From the NCBI GenBank assembly GCA_037576195.1, contig CM075101.1:46624001-46688000 (forward strand): a DNA stretch of 64,000 bases, in the 5' to 3' direction. Shown here in pieces: positions 23,301-36,511 of the stretch (positions within the stretch are counted from its first letter, which is position 1; each line of letters begins with the position of its first letter). The notes under the pieces were generated by a model. The model did not search any database. It was not told the DNA's origin and saw only the letters and a program-made list of their open reading frames with translations. Source of the DNA: Phytoseiulus persimilis (lineage: Eukaryota; Arthropoda; Arachnida; Mesostigmata; Phytoseiidae). The position numbers and the translations under genes are program-made.

Positions 23301-26300
23301 AACGAGCTCAACGAGTTTCTGAGCTCGCGAAAAAAGAGACAATTGTTTTCAGAATTGGGAAGGCCAGATCCTTTTTTCCCCGTTCTGTATCTCGACTCGG
23401 AGACGCTGAGCCCTGACCCCGAACTCGGCTCTTTCGGAGGCTTTTGGATGATCGTCAAAGCCCACCAAACGAGGCGGAATTCGTTTATAATCATCGCGAT
23501 AATGCCGCCGCTGTGACGGCGATAATCATACGTGGAATCTGACGAGTCACTGGGACGGTTAGTTTTTGGGCAGTCGGAACAAAAACCTCAATTAGTTCGT
23601 CTGTTCTATCTTCGATGATGATGTTACGACAAGCTGATCCTGGTACTAGAGTTGGGTTCGCGTTTGTCCAGGGACGCGGCATGGCGGCTCCAGGAGAGAA
23701 TGGCACCGGTGTTCCACGATGAGACGAAGCGATTGCTGCACGGAGCATAAAAAACTACGGCTCTTGGAACGGGACACGCAGTTGTACGCAGACCCAGCGT
23801 GCCAGTCGTGCACGTCTGCACGAAGGCAACAGCCCGCAGCATACAGCTCTATTAGTGCCTACTAGACCACATGCCCGCATAGGGCGACGATTAAAGCTCA
23901 TATGAGCGGACCGACCATGTATGGCGGGGCTCGACGGGGTTAGCTATTAACGAGCTTTATTTCGACAAAACCCGTCAGCTACCCGAGCTCTCTTGCTCAC
24001 CTATCCGCTCCCCACGGTACTTCCCCCTCCCGCATTGCCCCAGCCAGATCGTTGTCTGAGCGCTTCGGGATCATTTCATTCGAGCCCGCGATGGTAGATC
24101 GGATTTTCCGTCACACCGGCGATCGTTGATTTTTTTTTTCCAAAGAATTGTTGAAGGAACCTCACGCAGTAATCGAAAACGAAGGTGGAGCTTGCTTGTC
24201 TCCGCGCTCTTCCCATCCGGTGACGAGAGAAGAAACTCGGCACCCCTGGCCATGCGATACGAGGCGGTGTGGAACGAGCCGAGTAGTCGATCGGGCGGCC
24301 CACCCACATGTACGCATATGGATCACGGAACCGCTGTTCCGACATGTTCGGCTCCGCGAACACAGCGGGTGCGTAATGTGCAGCGCGCGGAAAAACATGA
24401 GGGTCGCCCCCGCAATGTGGCCCCTGATGCGCTGCCATTTATTGACTCTGGAAATCGTTGCTCGAGCAGTCGAGATATTGGCCGTAGGGTTTCCTTCTGC
24501 GCTTCTTCTCTCCCACTTCGTTTTTTTTTTTATATTTGCCGCAGAGGGTACCGATGGTCTCTCGAAAGTAAACAAAACTCGATTGAACACAATTTAGACA
24601 GATCGTCGAAGAGCCGCTCGGCGAAAAGAGACAGACTGACTGAAAAATGACAAGCTTCAAAATTATAAACCGCCGCCGCTTCTCTTTGAGCTCTCCGACC
24701 ATCCACTGTTTATGTGTTCGAGTTCAACTCTTGGAGGTATAACATCTCCGTGTAGCCTGCTGCTTTCTCGCTCATCTCGGATTGCGCTCCGTTCCTAAAT
24801 ATTCCGCCTCAAGACTGGAGCATTGCCGCAAACAGTTGGATTTCATGCAAATTTCTCAGCAAACCTAAGCAGAGCTTCCCATCACCGGTCTCCGTCTCCG
24901 CATGAATGCATGTTCAGTGAGAAGTAATGATTGATGCGCAAACTTTCTGGCCCTGGTTCAATCGACGACCCCTTCTCGGCTGCCGGTCTCGAGAGAAATT
25001 ATGAATTTAGGAACTCCTCTTTCTTGTGCAGCAATCGATTTCCAGAGGCTTCTTTGGACGCCGCTTAGGCTCCGATCAATCTATTCATTTCCATGCATAG
25101 ATGGATCGTCAATTTCGACCGACGCGTGAGGTTCCGAGCGCTATTCACAAGCTGGAATTCCCTCGCCACGCTCGAAGGAATCGAGAGCCGATCCGGAAGC
25201 GGCATGTGAATAGTTGAATCGTTGCGACAACTTCGCATCCGCGATCGTCAGCACTCTATTGTTTGGTTTTGCCGTCTCGCTCGGAGCTATCCATCGGTCC
25301 CTCATATTTTCCCGACCACCTCGGGCCGGCGCCCTCTGCTGTACAAGCCGTGAAGGGGTCCATAAATATAATAGGTGATAATTGCGCGCGAACAGCGATA
25401 AAGGGAGAGAGGGAAAACGATATAGAGGGAGCCGAGAGAGGGCACAAGGGATATAATGATCAAGTGACCCTTCTGGGCGTCTGAGGGAGGAACGAACGGC
25501 GAGCCCCCTGCTTCCCGGGCCGCTCATCGACAAGCGAGCCGACCAAGATATTGTTTCTAACGGGAGCTTTATCAGCAGAATCTCAGTTCGTCTGAGTGAG
25601 CGACAGACACCGAAGGCATCTCAATAAGAAAATAGAGCTCCTTCCCTCGCCAGCTGGATGCTCGGTCAGATAGAGTAGGCTCCCGGACACCTCGTAAGCA
25701 GGCGTCCTACAGACAAACTAATAGCCCGACGGACGGAGAGATCGACACAACGGGAGTGTAGAGCTCGGGTCCACCGTGACCCTTGCTCCTTGAGTGGCTC
25801 GCCGCCCATCGGTCGCCGTTCGCAATTCGGCGAAACCCGACCTGGGGACCACCAGTGGCAATCGAGCGCGCCCACAGTTGGACCGTCAACGATTCTCCGT
25901 CTCACACGATTCTCTATCACTCGATAGACCGATAAAACGCGGATGCATGGATTGTCCAGTCCACTGAATTGCTCCGCAAACGCAGCACTCACTACAAGCA
26001 GAAGACGCGAGCAACCACGCAGGTGTATGTTCTCGACAAGCTTCCTGACTCGGCTCTGGAGCGACACCCCTGCGAGCTCCCGACGATGTTGCCGGTACAG
26101 CTACCGGCGGAGGGAAGCGGACGCCAAGACTTTATTGAAACAAATCATGGTCTGTCTGTCTGTCTGGCTGGCCGCTCCTTGACGGCTCGCTCGTCAGCTC
26201 CCTGGCTTGCCACTCTGCCCACTCTTCCTCAACCGGGCGATCAGCCCAACCTGGCAGCCAATCGACTGACGGGCCTCCCCTCCGTTTGCCCTCGCTGATT

Positions 26301-29300
26301 ACGGAGGCAAATTGAGAACAGCCAGTCACCCAGTAAAGCGAGCAGTGAATGATAGCTGAGAATAGAGGGATTCGTTAGTTGGACACTCGACGAAGTGTGC
26401 GAACAAAGCCATGTATTCTTGTCGCCTTAGGGGTAATTCCAGGAGCGGCCGGGAGAACATAGTTCCACGTCCGTTCAAACACTCAAATGATATCTATGCC
26501 GTTCTCATGAACGGATTTTGCGGATGGTCGCGGGATGGTTCCTTTGGAATGTGTTTCGTAGGTGTCAGCACGACGAAATTCTCTTCTTTTCTTGTTACCA
26601 GCCGGAGCAGCTTCCGGTCGGTAGCGGTTCACTACGCTGACCATTCGGCAGTCTCGTCAGCTGCATCTCGCGGCGCAGTTGGCAAACACTCGTGTCCGAG
26701 GTACCAGTCCTGAGGTAGCATGCTTTCCGTGCAAGTTATCCATCAACAAAAACTCCGACACGAGATGTGAGTGTCGACGGAAAAAGCACCAAAACGCCAA
26801 CGAGTGCGCTCAGTGGGGCGGGCTCGTGATTGCTCACCCGTATTTTCTATTTCCTTTTTTTAGCTCCGTTCGAGTTGAATTATTATTTTTAGCTCCCGAT
26901 CCTCAGTCATTCATCAGCTCCACCACGTTTGTTCACTCCGTCCAAACGCCGACGATTGCCTGTTGCTGTTGTTCGACTCTGATCAACGAAGACGGAACAA
27001 CAGTGTGCGAGCGGGAAAACGAAGACATCATAATTGTTCTCTTCGAGCTTTGGCACTCGACCACAGCCTCCCCTGAAACCCCAGCAGTGTTGCTCCCGTC
27101 TCGAGTATCGAGCTTTCGAAATCTTCCGCTTGTGTCAAGTTGACGGGAACTCTTGCGCTAGGATCGTACCTCTTGAACTCCTTTTCCACTCATTTCCGCC
27201 ACAGCCGTCTCTTCCCTTCAAACGTCTATCCCAGGACCCTGGTTGTCCTGTAAGTTAAAGCGATAGATCCACGACGACGACGACCGGAAGCCATTCGACT
27301 CCAGTCTGCTAGGCCAAGGCAAATCGTCCCGGGTTCCGAACCTGCTTTCTACGCGCAGAACGTCGGAGACCTACTGGACGCCTGGCCGAATTAAGTGTTG
27401 CGGTAAAGCCGAGAAAGACTGCACCCGGATCGGCTGATTGATCGATCGATCTCGTCTATGAAACAGTTGCGTGGACTCATCACAGAGCGGAGAAGAATCA
27501 CTAGAGTGAAACCGAGAAGGTGTTGAGTGACAGTTGTGCCGGCTGGCGACGGCAATGACGACGCGACAGTGTGAGCCACCAGAAACAAGAGCGGCAGCAG
27601 GAACAGCGGCCGAATCTTCAGAATTTCTCAAGGGGCACCGACGCGGGACCGGCAGAGTTGGTGTCGCCACCAGAAGATCGCCGATCAGACAAATCGACCG
27701 GTGACAACGATCCGCGATCGACTTCCCGGGCCATTCGTTCCCATGACGTTTAAGGAATTGGTGTGTCGTGTCACTCTTGTCCAGTCTCATCCGAATCTTC
27801 CGATGGTTTTCGGAATTCACGGACGAGAAGAAATTCCATTTTCAATCCCGTCAGAGCTGACGAGGACAGGGGACTCCGTCATTCGGGCTTGAGCCCGAAC
27901 CGCTTCGGTGTCACGAGGCTCTCGATTCAGGTGCTTCCGAAGTTATCAATTATGATGAAACTATCGACGTTCGGAAACTTAATGACGATACACGATCAGC
28001 CGATAGAGTTGCGGCTTCCTTAGGCTTTCGGGACTCATTCGATTCGGGCTGTTCTTCGCTCGCGCCAATAACGAGCTCCTCGACGAGGACCCGGTGATTC
28101 TTTTCGTTTCGTTCTCCTCTGCAGTGGCGATTGGACGCCGCAGGTGGTCCGCGAAAATACGCGAGGTCGAGATGCACATACTGCGTGGAAAGGTCAGGAT
28201 CAGAACGCGGATCCTCGAGATACTCCTGAGGATGTCATCGAGGTAGGGGAAGCAACTTGGGAGACGAGTTCCCATCGAAGAGATCACGTTATCAGGAGTG
28301 ACGTCATCCACGGCTGGATGCGCTGCTTTTTCCGAACTTCCCGTCTTCTGTTCCTGCCCGGGAGATGGATAGCGATTCTCCAAACCTGAACATGAGGTGG
28401 GCGAGCTGATCGGCTCGGGGCGCCGATGTGATTTCAGGATATCGTTCTCATTACGCTGTATTTGAAAGAATCTGAATCGTGCGGTCGTGATCAACTTTAT
28501 CGACTCGCTCCATAATCTATCTTCCGAGAGAAAAATTACGAACAAATCCGCTCCCTCTCAACCCAGGATGGCTTTAATCGATCGTATTACGTTCTTCCTC
28601 AATCAAGCCGGTCGTGAGGAGCGGGAAATTCGGCAGTATTTGATCAAATATCATTTCAATTCTTCTCCATTTTTCAAAACCCGCACCATTCTTGTGCATC
28701 AATTGAATCCCGGCAACCGAATCGTTCGAGGAGGTGAGCTTGATTTGAATACTCTCCCAATCAATGAACTTCTGTTGGAGAACACTTCCATGATTTCCTC
28801 CACGGCAAGCGCTGACTCGTGCGCCGACCATGGTTTTAACAAATCAACCGGTTCCGATCCAGTTGGCGATCTTCTCGATACCCGAGTTCCATCAACGCCG
28901 TGATATTCCATTATCGTCGCTGCACAACAATATTTCCGTCTATCTCAATCCACCTGATCTGTTCGTTTCCCGTTTGTTTAATCGTCCGTATTCCGGTTAT
29001 TCAATCGATTTCCCGGGATCGGGTAAGCCGAATTCGGAGAACGATGCCACGATGAATTATTCAAATAAATTCTCTCTCCATCGGGTGCCGATCAGACGAG
29101 CTTCGGATTCAATCGCTGGTTTGATGAACACAGAAGCGCTGCATCTTCCCCCGGCTGATTTAGGCTTGCCAATAGCCCTAGACTCTCGAAGCCCCTTCCC
29201 GATGTCAAGCGGATCCGACTTGCTTAAGCGTCTCCAATTTCATTGCTGGTTCTCCTGCCGCAAGACTCGACAAGAATTTCTGAAACCAGATAGATGGTCG

Positions 29301-32300
29301 CGGAACCGCTCTGGCCGTACTTGTTGGTATACGGCACGCTAGCAACAGAATCGATCGATGGATCGCTAGCTCGCTGGTCCGATCGATCCGCGCAAGAATC
29401 AGAAGAGGAGATAGACAGTTTAAGACACAGAAGAATCAATTAGCAGACGATAATGGCATCGTTTGAGAGTTTGCCGCTCAGTACGGCGACCGGCCGCAAG
29501 CGAAGCGCTCGCCCGATGCTCGCCACCCGTCGTTGGTAAATCGTCGTCTGTGAATCGCCCGTGGTGCTCGGCGAGGGCACAGCACCAGCACGATAAGAAC
29601 TGGTCTCCGCTCTTCATTTTCCGCCCGATTCCTTCCACCTGATCCAAAACACGAATTTCGAATCCAAACGCCTCGTCGTCAGTGTGGTAACTCGGAAGAG
29701 AAAGGAGCGTCTCGACCTAAACGCACGTCAGAAAGCAGCCTTCATCCCGCCGTGTTGAGCGTCCGGGAGAAAGAGCCCGACGCGCGTGTCTGGCACCACA
29801 TCAGGCGAGCGATCCTTTGTTTCCTGCATTTGATGCACGCGCGTGGATTCTTCGTCATTCCTCGATTCCCGGGAATATTCGATAAGACTCCCGAAATCCT
29901 CCGAAATCAGGCAACCCGATCGACAGCGAACGTGCAGAGAGACTCTAGAGGGCCCCCGTCGAAGAGTCACGCGTGGCAAGAACGACGACGACAACTACGG
30001 TATCGCGTGTAATTTTGTTGTTCCAACCATCAGTTCTTTCACTAATTCCATTTTCGCAGCTGAATGGATTCGATTCGACGGAATCACGACACGGCTTTGC
30101 GGATGTATTTATGCGGATTTCAGCATCATGGACATTCCGCGGGCAAGAGTGTCGATCGAGCTTCTGGTTCCCGAACCGATTCGTGCCGCCACCCCTTTCC
30201 AAACTATATATCTTCGATTCTGTCGACTCTCGGTGGTTCATTAGTTCCTCCGGCGTATTCACGCCTTCGGCTTCTTGAATTTTTTTCAGGATACTTGAAT
30301 GATCGTTCGGGTTCATTCCTGTCGTAGACGGGTTCCAAGAGCAGAGATGGGCTCACGGAATCGAATGAAAAAGAGGATAGCTCCATCGGCTCAGTTAGAA
30401 TGAGGTAGGTTGTGTAGACGAGAGCGGTCTCGGAACTCGCGGCATCAAGAAACTATTCCAGGAAGCTTTACCGAGTCTGGATAGCTTGATAAAAGCTGCA
30501 ATACGACTCTAGACCATAACATCCTAGGAGCAATCTCAAGAACCGAGGCAGGGCTACTAGATGACGATGAAAGTTTACGATTTTGCGCGGAAACGCTTCT
30601 CGTATCAATGTTCCCGACCGAAACGCGTTCTCGGTCGTCAACCTTATGGTTCCCTCCAAAAAAAACCTGCCGACCTACGGAATCGTTCCCGTGATGACCA
30701 GAGCTCAAAATATTCCACAATACTTAGGCTTCGTTCTGATCTACGAATAAATGAAACTCGTGGATCGTTTCACGTGCAGGTACGATAGACCCATTTAAGC
30801 GTTCAAGAAGCTCCCATACGAATCTTGGGAGGAGAGCCACAATCGGCGAAACGGTGTGAAACACTGATCTCTTTGACCTTGTTTTGCCGCTGTATCATTT
30901 GATGGTCATTCCTGAACACTCTGGATTGGTGCTATCCCGCCGTGTGCCCGGAAAGCAGCCTTGAAGCGAACTTTTTGCTTGGCCAGCGAATCCATTCAAC
31001 TTGAGCACGAATACGCGGGGGATCAAACGAGATCGGAGAACCGGTTGAGGTGGGTCGGGCGCGGAAGAGCAGGGACATCCTAGAGAGCGCTCAGGAGCAA
31101 ATTCACTGTACCAGGACTCACGGAGGGGATCGCTGACTCGGATCTTTCGAGGAGATCTCAATCGACGGGATAGGCTCGTCTGACCTTTTGCCTGTCGTCC
31201 TCGCTCTCCCTTAGCTCCGTTCCCTCGGTTTCTCCCCTGGGGAACCGCGCAGAAGAAAAAGGATCACTGCTCTGCTGTCGACATCGTTAACGTTGTTGTG
31301 AGTTGACGTCGACGACGGGGTTATTCATGTCGGACCCGCCGGACGTTCGACACAGATTGAAATCCTCTCGAGCTCACTCACCCAGAAGCTGGTCAGCTCT
31401 CTCACTCAGCAGACAGGAACAGTAGTCGGAGGCTTGCTGACTGGCCGATCAGCCGGCCGGCCGGCCGGTCGGTCGGTCTGTCGGTCGGTCGGCCAGGGAG
31501 CATGAGAGCAGCGTGTAATTAGGCAAATCAGGAAGGACTACACTAATCGACAGGAGTCACTGATGCCTTAAGGATGCTGATGAACGAAGGCGCGAGATTT
31601 AACTGCTCGTGAAATAGCTAATGACAGCCTTGGGGACAGCACCCACTCACTCTCGCCGAAGACTTGTCCACAGGTTGCTCGACTCCCCTCGGGGGTCGTG
31701 CAATATACATATGGGGATGATGCCCCCAAATAAATCCACTCTCGCTCTCGCTCCGGCGCCTCCAGGCTTCTCCGGAACGACCCCGACTCTGCTTGCAACG
31801 GACCCCGGTATTTTCGCGGGGCCTCAAGCGTCCCGACGTCAATACCGCTCAGGAGTCTCAACCCTTCCTTCAGCCCCCATCTATCGCCCACTCCCATACC
31901 CCGACAGCAACTGAGCGCTCCCCTGGTTTCTACTCGAGGATGGAGGGAGCCGCACTCTCCAAGGAGGAAGAGAGGGATACTCCTCCATCTGAATGGTATC
32001 GAGGCGCCCCACAAAGCCGAGTTCGAAGATCGCGTTCGCTAAATGGTCCCCGGACACCTAAAACAGAGTTGCGATCGGCCAACGCTCGAGATGTTCCCCG
32101 GTGTTCTTTCAGATTTCCCCGCAGTTTTCAACTCGACACGTAATAGCTCTAATCTATGCGTTCATCAGCTCGGATCGACACAGCTCCATGGAAAGGAGAG
32201 AAATCTCCGAAACCTACCTGGGTCTCCGTAACGTTGAGCAATTTGGCCATTTCGGCGCGCTCACTCGACGAGAGGTACTTTTTAAGTTCGAACTGTTTCT

Positions 32301-32528
32301 CTAGCTCGAATATCTGACGTCCGGTGAATGTAGTTCGTGCTTTCTTCTTGCGCTGCTGCTGGGCCGCCTTTTCCGACGGACTCTGGTTCTGAGAGTTAGG
32401 ACCGTTCGTCTGATCCGATGATGAGCAGTCCGAATCCACAGCGGGAGACGTCGTCAATGCCAAGGGGGACATCGGGGGAGTGTCCTTACGTTGCAGTTCA
32501 ATCGAGTTGTTGTTGTTGTTCAAAAAAA
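14364..32528 (-). CDS. NK7.1: NK7.1-type homeobox transcription factor; 5' end missing
   Basis: Predicted nuclear DNA-binding protein of the ANTP-class NK group. Exons (minus strand): 32528-32218, 15084-14720, 14577-14364, joined in phase to 295 codons. The homeodomain runs from [20 protein letters not shown] to the RRTKWKK region and has the canonical L16, F20, W48, F49, Q50, N51 and R53. It is split after residue 44 ([13 protein letters not shown]), with CAG|GTAGGT at 32217 and TTTCCAG|GTGAAA at 15084. The helix 1-2 sequence and the following [15 protein letters not shown] resemble arthropod NK7.1 more than NK1, NK6, Tlx or BarH; this is from memory of the family. N-terminal to it are an Asn run and Ser/Asn/Gln-rich sequence; C-terminal are Ala-rich, His/Gln and poly-Pro tracts and an acidic end ([14 protein letters not shown]). 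The last acceptor could instead be 14673, adding 32 residues. The first exon shown starts in phase 1 after TCGTTTCAG, so upstream exons are missing. Confidence 0.85.
15497..15536. repeat. Trinucleotide repeat tract (TCG, CCG and CAT units)
   Basis: Consecutive runs of CGT/TCG, GCC and CAT trinucleotides near the 3' end of the large homeobox intron. Related GAC/GTC runs recur near 35200, 40200, 46090, 50465 and 58570. Confidence 0.8.
16778..16796. repeat. TCGG tetranucleotide repeat
   Basis: Four to five TCGG units ending in GGCC, one member of the dispersed GGCCGG/TCGG family in this window. Confidence 0.8.
17391..17415. repeat. Poly-C run (25 C)
   Basis: An uninterrupted homopolymer of 25 C preceded by a CT-rich stretch. 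Its length may be inexact in the assembly. Confidence 0.9.
21200..21228. repeat. Compound GGCCGG / TCGG repeat
   Basis: GGCCGGCC followed by about four TCGG units and GGCC. The same compound order occurs at 31451-31494. Confidence 0.85.
31451..31494. repeat. Compound CCGG / TCGG repeat
   Basis: Four CCGG units pass into about seven TCGG units (one changed to TCTG) and end in GGCC. It is the longest member of this repeat family here and lies about 0.7 kb inside the intron from the first homeobox exon. Confidence 0.9.
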
Positions 32529-35500
32529 CTGAAACGATGAAAGAGAGCGGTGAGATCGATGCAGTGAAGATTAGTTGCGGTAGAAGTTGACATTTGTCTC
32601 ATTCGTTTTAGCAGTCGATGGCTCGGCGACCCGGCGGGAGGAAAGAATTTCCTGTAAGAACGAAAGGTTCTCGAGCATCGGAGGTCCCACAATTCAATGC
32701 ATTCGGTTCATTGTTTCACTTCTTTCTGTCGTAGCCGATTTTATAGCTGCTCTCAGAATCACTTGCTGCGGGGATAGCTTAGGCGTAGGGCACGCCGAGT
32801 AGTAATAGTTTCGATTTAGAGCGTGTGACATGCTTACGTAATGTCTAGAACCGCGCTCCTGGTGTGATACCAAGAAAAAGGTGCTCAAACAGTTTGCTGC
32901 AGCCGCGAGCATTGTTGCGCGCCCGGCCACAGCGCGACGGTGAATCCAAAAAAACCCGATCAGATCTCGTCGATCGGTCCTGCTACTTCATCTTCTAGCA
33001 TACTTCAGCTTCCCGATGATGTGTGAGCCGCAGATGAATCCTCCTCAACCGCTCGGGTGGAGGAGGTCCGGAGGAAAATCGCTCGTAGGCGGCATCCATG
33101 GACAATAACAGTGAGCGATAAGCAAACGATTTAGACAGAGCGATTTAATATTCCGGGTGACTCCGACCACCAGCCGAGCATGCCTCGAGCTTGTTGCCAG
33201 AGATTCAATGAAGTGGTGTGTGAGTGTATAAATGGTCAAACTCGTTCGAAAATCCACCCATCGACATCGAAGAGTTATTTCTATGAGCACGCAATGTCGC
33301 CACCAGCACTGCGGTCACCGCAGCAACAACAGCGGCGGCGATCTCCTGGGTCACAATATAAAAAAAGATCAGGAGTTCGAGAGGAGGAAAGCACAGTGTT
33401 CCTAAGAAGGGAAAAACCATTTCAACATTTGTTTCACAACAATAGGCCTAGATGACGATCTGGGCCCTCTAGCTCTGAGTGAGCTCTGCGCCGGGCAAAG
33501 TTCTGCGCATGCACTCGACCCTGGTCGGGGTCGGGGCTCGGGTTAGAGTCGATGCCTGGAGCTGGATCAGTCAATGAACAAATGGGAGAGTGATTTCTGG
33601 ATTGGGGCGTTCTAATCGGCCTGAAACGATTGTAGCGCGAAGCAGTCCAGAAATTCGATCAGGAGAGATCGGAAGACGAGGAAACGTCAGCCTGAAGGGA
33701 TCTCGGACGATTCGCCACCATGAACAACAGCCCAACGCTTGCCCTTATCATAGGCTTAGAAGGTACCACGCAGAACTTGGCGAGACAGAAAGCTGGAGTG
33801 TTGTGAAAAGCGAGCGGCGGCCGCTGTTCTTGTTGTGGTGGCCGTTGTCGTCGTGGTCTGGCTTGTGGTAATACTGGCTTATAAATGATCACAACACCTG
33901 TAACGTTCATGTGTAATCGGAAGATAATCGCAAGATAAACTCGTTTGGTAGCCGCTTGCTGAGTTCAGCCAGGCGGACGGACGAACTGTCGACCGGGCTG
34001 ACGGGAAGGCGCGCAGACTCTTGAGCAAACCGGAGATCGAGTCAACGCTGCCAAGACGAATCTCGAGCGCTTTCGAGAACGACTTGATTATTCGTCTGTG
34101 TCACTGTTCTCGACGAGTTAATAAGGACTCGATTTCCCATCGACCCTCAGAGCCGGGGCTCGTGCTCATTGTTCTTTTTCCTCAGGTTAGGGTTCCGAGG
34201 AGCTCAATTGGAATAACTTAGGTCCTCGACACCAGGTAGCGGCCTTTTATCAGAAGATTGTGGAACAGAACTTGGGAATTTCGGATCTCCCTCCTCAGTA
34301 CTCCGGTCGATGCTCGGATTCCGAAATAGGGATATCAGCGAAAATAGGGTAACAAGGCTGATTCTTTCTTGCCTTTTGACCTTCTCCTTAGTTGAAGCAC
34401 GTAGATTAATGGCGACTTAATGCTTTGGATGTCTTCCTCTCGAGCGAACGCATTCCAGATACACAGGGCTGATTGCCAAATTCCTCGTGTGGGAGAGACT
34501 CGACACCCTGGAAACATTATAGGCTCGCCCACTTCCCGCACACGCAGTCAGAGCCATTGAGCAACCAGGAACACTCGAGCCGTATGGGTTGCGAGAGAAT
34601 TTTTGATCAATGGAGGGAATGGCCGTGTTGTCCTTGAGGCACACATCGTCGACCCCTCGCTCACAGCTCACGCTCCGACTTCGAGAATGGATCCCATTTT
34701 CTTCGGGTCTGTGCCGGGACCGCGAGCCGGGGGTTCAAGGACCAGGCTCCGAGACTCAGCCTCCGGGGCCGGGGTAGCAGAGCCTCCGCGGAAAGCTAGT
34801 TCTTGACAACTTGGAAAGCCCTCATATGTATGGCTGTTGACCAGCTATACTCCAATCATATGCGTGGGGGCGATATCAATATCGGATCCCTCAGACTGAG
34901 AACATGATTGGGCAGTGACTCAGAAATCCTCGAAACAGCTGCGTGGAAGAAAACTAGCTGCTTCGTTCAATCCGTCCAGTGCGGACGGAAATGCATCGCA
35001 CACGGTCACAGTCGCCTGTTCAGAGGACAGGTAGGTCCCACGCACAGAGTGATCGTTAACGCGCCAAATGTTGTAGATCAATTAGAGCAGACATCACGCG
35101 TCAAGGCATCCCTGGGTTTTTCCTCGGCCATCAAGCTCCTCTCCTTCTTCTTCTTTGGCTTCTTCCTGATCGTCTCCGTAGTGGTTGTGATGATCGTCGT
35201 CGTCGTCGCTGTTGGTGGCGTAGTTTCCTTTCGCTTCGAGAACAGAGATCCCTGAAACCACGCCTCGGCTTGCCTGCGCCCTAGGCTGGCGAGTGGCTTC
35301 ATTCGTTTCTCCACCCAGTCAGTGTTTGTTGAAATCCTTCGCTTGTTAGTCGAAACGGTCCGTTCCGAAAGCAAGTGGCCGTGACTGAGGCAGTCAGCAG
35401 CGGACATTTTTGTACAATTTTCACCTCTAGGCCGTGTCCGTCTGCCCGTCTTCCCAGCCGTCGGTCTGGGTGTTACGGATGTCAGACCTAGAAGCAGTCT

Positions 35501-36050
35501 CTGGGCGCCCGTGATAGAGTGACTGATAGGATCATCCCGCAGAGATGATCTCCGCTATGAGCGATTATGATTTAACAGGACGACATGTGTGGCCCCTGCA
35601 GGCCAGCTCGAGAGACGGGCAAAGTCGAATATCCGGCTGCCCTACAGATCTGAAGATACGCAAAGCTCTTGCTGTGTTTCGTCAGCTCGCTTCATCTGCG
35701 GGAACGGATGGTCTCGCCTGTACGCCTGGAGACTGGACAGTTTGAAATCATCCGATCTCGGAGGTACTGCGGCAACCTATGGAGTCGCCGAGTCGTCGTG
35801 TTGCAAGGAGATCCTCGCTTCTCGACAGAAGGGCGGGAGGAGTTCGGTGACCGCTCTGAGATTATGGGAATCGCTCGTTTCGTGATGTTGTCGATGCTTC
35901 TGCCACCGCTTCGACGAACGAGGCTACTTGCCGCCGCCGACCCCGTCTTTGCTCCTGCTCATTGAAAGGAGTACAGCGACCGAGAGCGACTTACTTTATA
36001 GAGGGGCATAAATCATGCGAGCATTAGAGTGCTTTATTACTCTTTAGGCT
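32529..36050. other. Region upstream of the first visible homeobox exon
   Basis: The missing 5' exon(s) of the NK7.1-type gene should lie here or farther right on the minus strand. No donor in the required phase with supporting coding sequence was found. A minus-strand ATG frame at 35407-35078 (109 codons, AAAATG start context) has Thr-rich and Lys-rich low-complexity sequence but no domain. Nothing else is assignable. Confidence 0.35.
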
Positions 36051-36103
36051 TCAGTCACTCACTCACTCATTCAGTCAGTCATTCAGTCAGTTTGTCGGTC
36101 ATT
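36051..36103. repeat. TCAG/TCAC tetranucleotide repeat tract
   Basis: Imperfect run of CAGT, CACT and CATT tetranucleotides with about ten units. Shorter CAGT tracts occur at 12542-12556, near 15800 and near 21465. Confidence 0.85.
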
Positions 36104-36410
36104 CGACCAAACCTCCGCATGCAGCTCGTGGTCATGGTGACTCATCATCTCGCTCGTCGGCCTGCAGCGTTTTATAGTTTATAGTCTCCGGGATTCGTCC
36201 ACGGAGTCGACTCTTCGCCAGCCGGTCTTCCATTGTCTGCGAAAGACCCTTACTCGCATCTGATTTTATGTCGGAAAGCCACAAACATAGTTTCGATGAG
36301 AGCAAGCAGGCTAGACGCATTAAATTCACGCAAGCAACGAAAAGCCCATGAATCACTTTTTCGTTAGCTCACCGCGCGCAAGCACACATGAAAGCCCTGC
36401 ATGCCCGGCA

Positions 36411-36511
36411 CAGTTCCTAAGAAACGAGTTTCTGAAAACCAGATTCCTGAAAGCCACCGCCCGAAACTCAGTTTCCCGAATCCGAGGTCCCCGAATTCAC
36501 TCTCCCAATCC
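36411..36511. repeat. Degenerate ~15-bp tandem repeat
   Basis: About six to seven successive units of the form (C)AGTTTCCCGAAACC, such as CAGTTCCTAAGAAAC, GAGTTTCTGAAAACC, AGATTCCTGAAAGCC and CAGTTTCCCGAATCC. Units differ at several positions and vary by one or two bases in length. Confidence 0.6.

Larger units (their letters stand above)
15085..32217 (-). other. 17.1-kb intron inside the homeodomain of the NK7.1-type gene
   Basis: The intron has a consensus donor (CAG|GTAGGT) and acceptor (pyrimidine tract, TTTCCAG|G). It holds many microsatellites and GGCCGG/TCGG repeats, several TAATTGAT homeodomain-type sites (18706, 19321, 21401), and numerous short open frames on both strands. None of these frames has a recognisable domain. 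The longest (18423-19013 plus, 196 codons) starts without ATG support and looks like chance. The segment 28.5-29.3 kb (plus) is open over long stretches with regular codon pattern but shifts frame midway and is not called. Regulatory function for this intron is inference from its size and host gene. Confidence 0.8.

Noticed and set aside
28487..29342. Two adjacent plus-strand open frames suggesting a gene nested in the homeobox intron
   Set aside because: They are in different frames with no convincing splice junction, and the minus strand is open over part of the same bases; no family match.
30401..30417. TGAGGTAGGTTGTGTAG resembles the let-7 miRNA
   Set aside because: It lacks three internal bases of let-7 and has another change, and no complementary arm is present within the next 80 nt.
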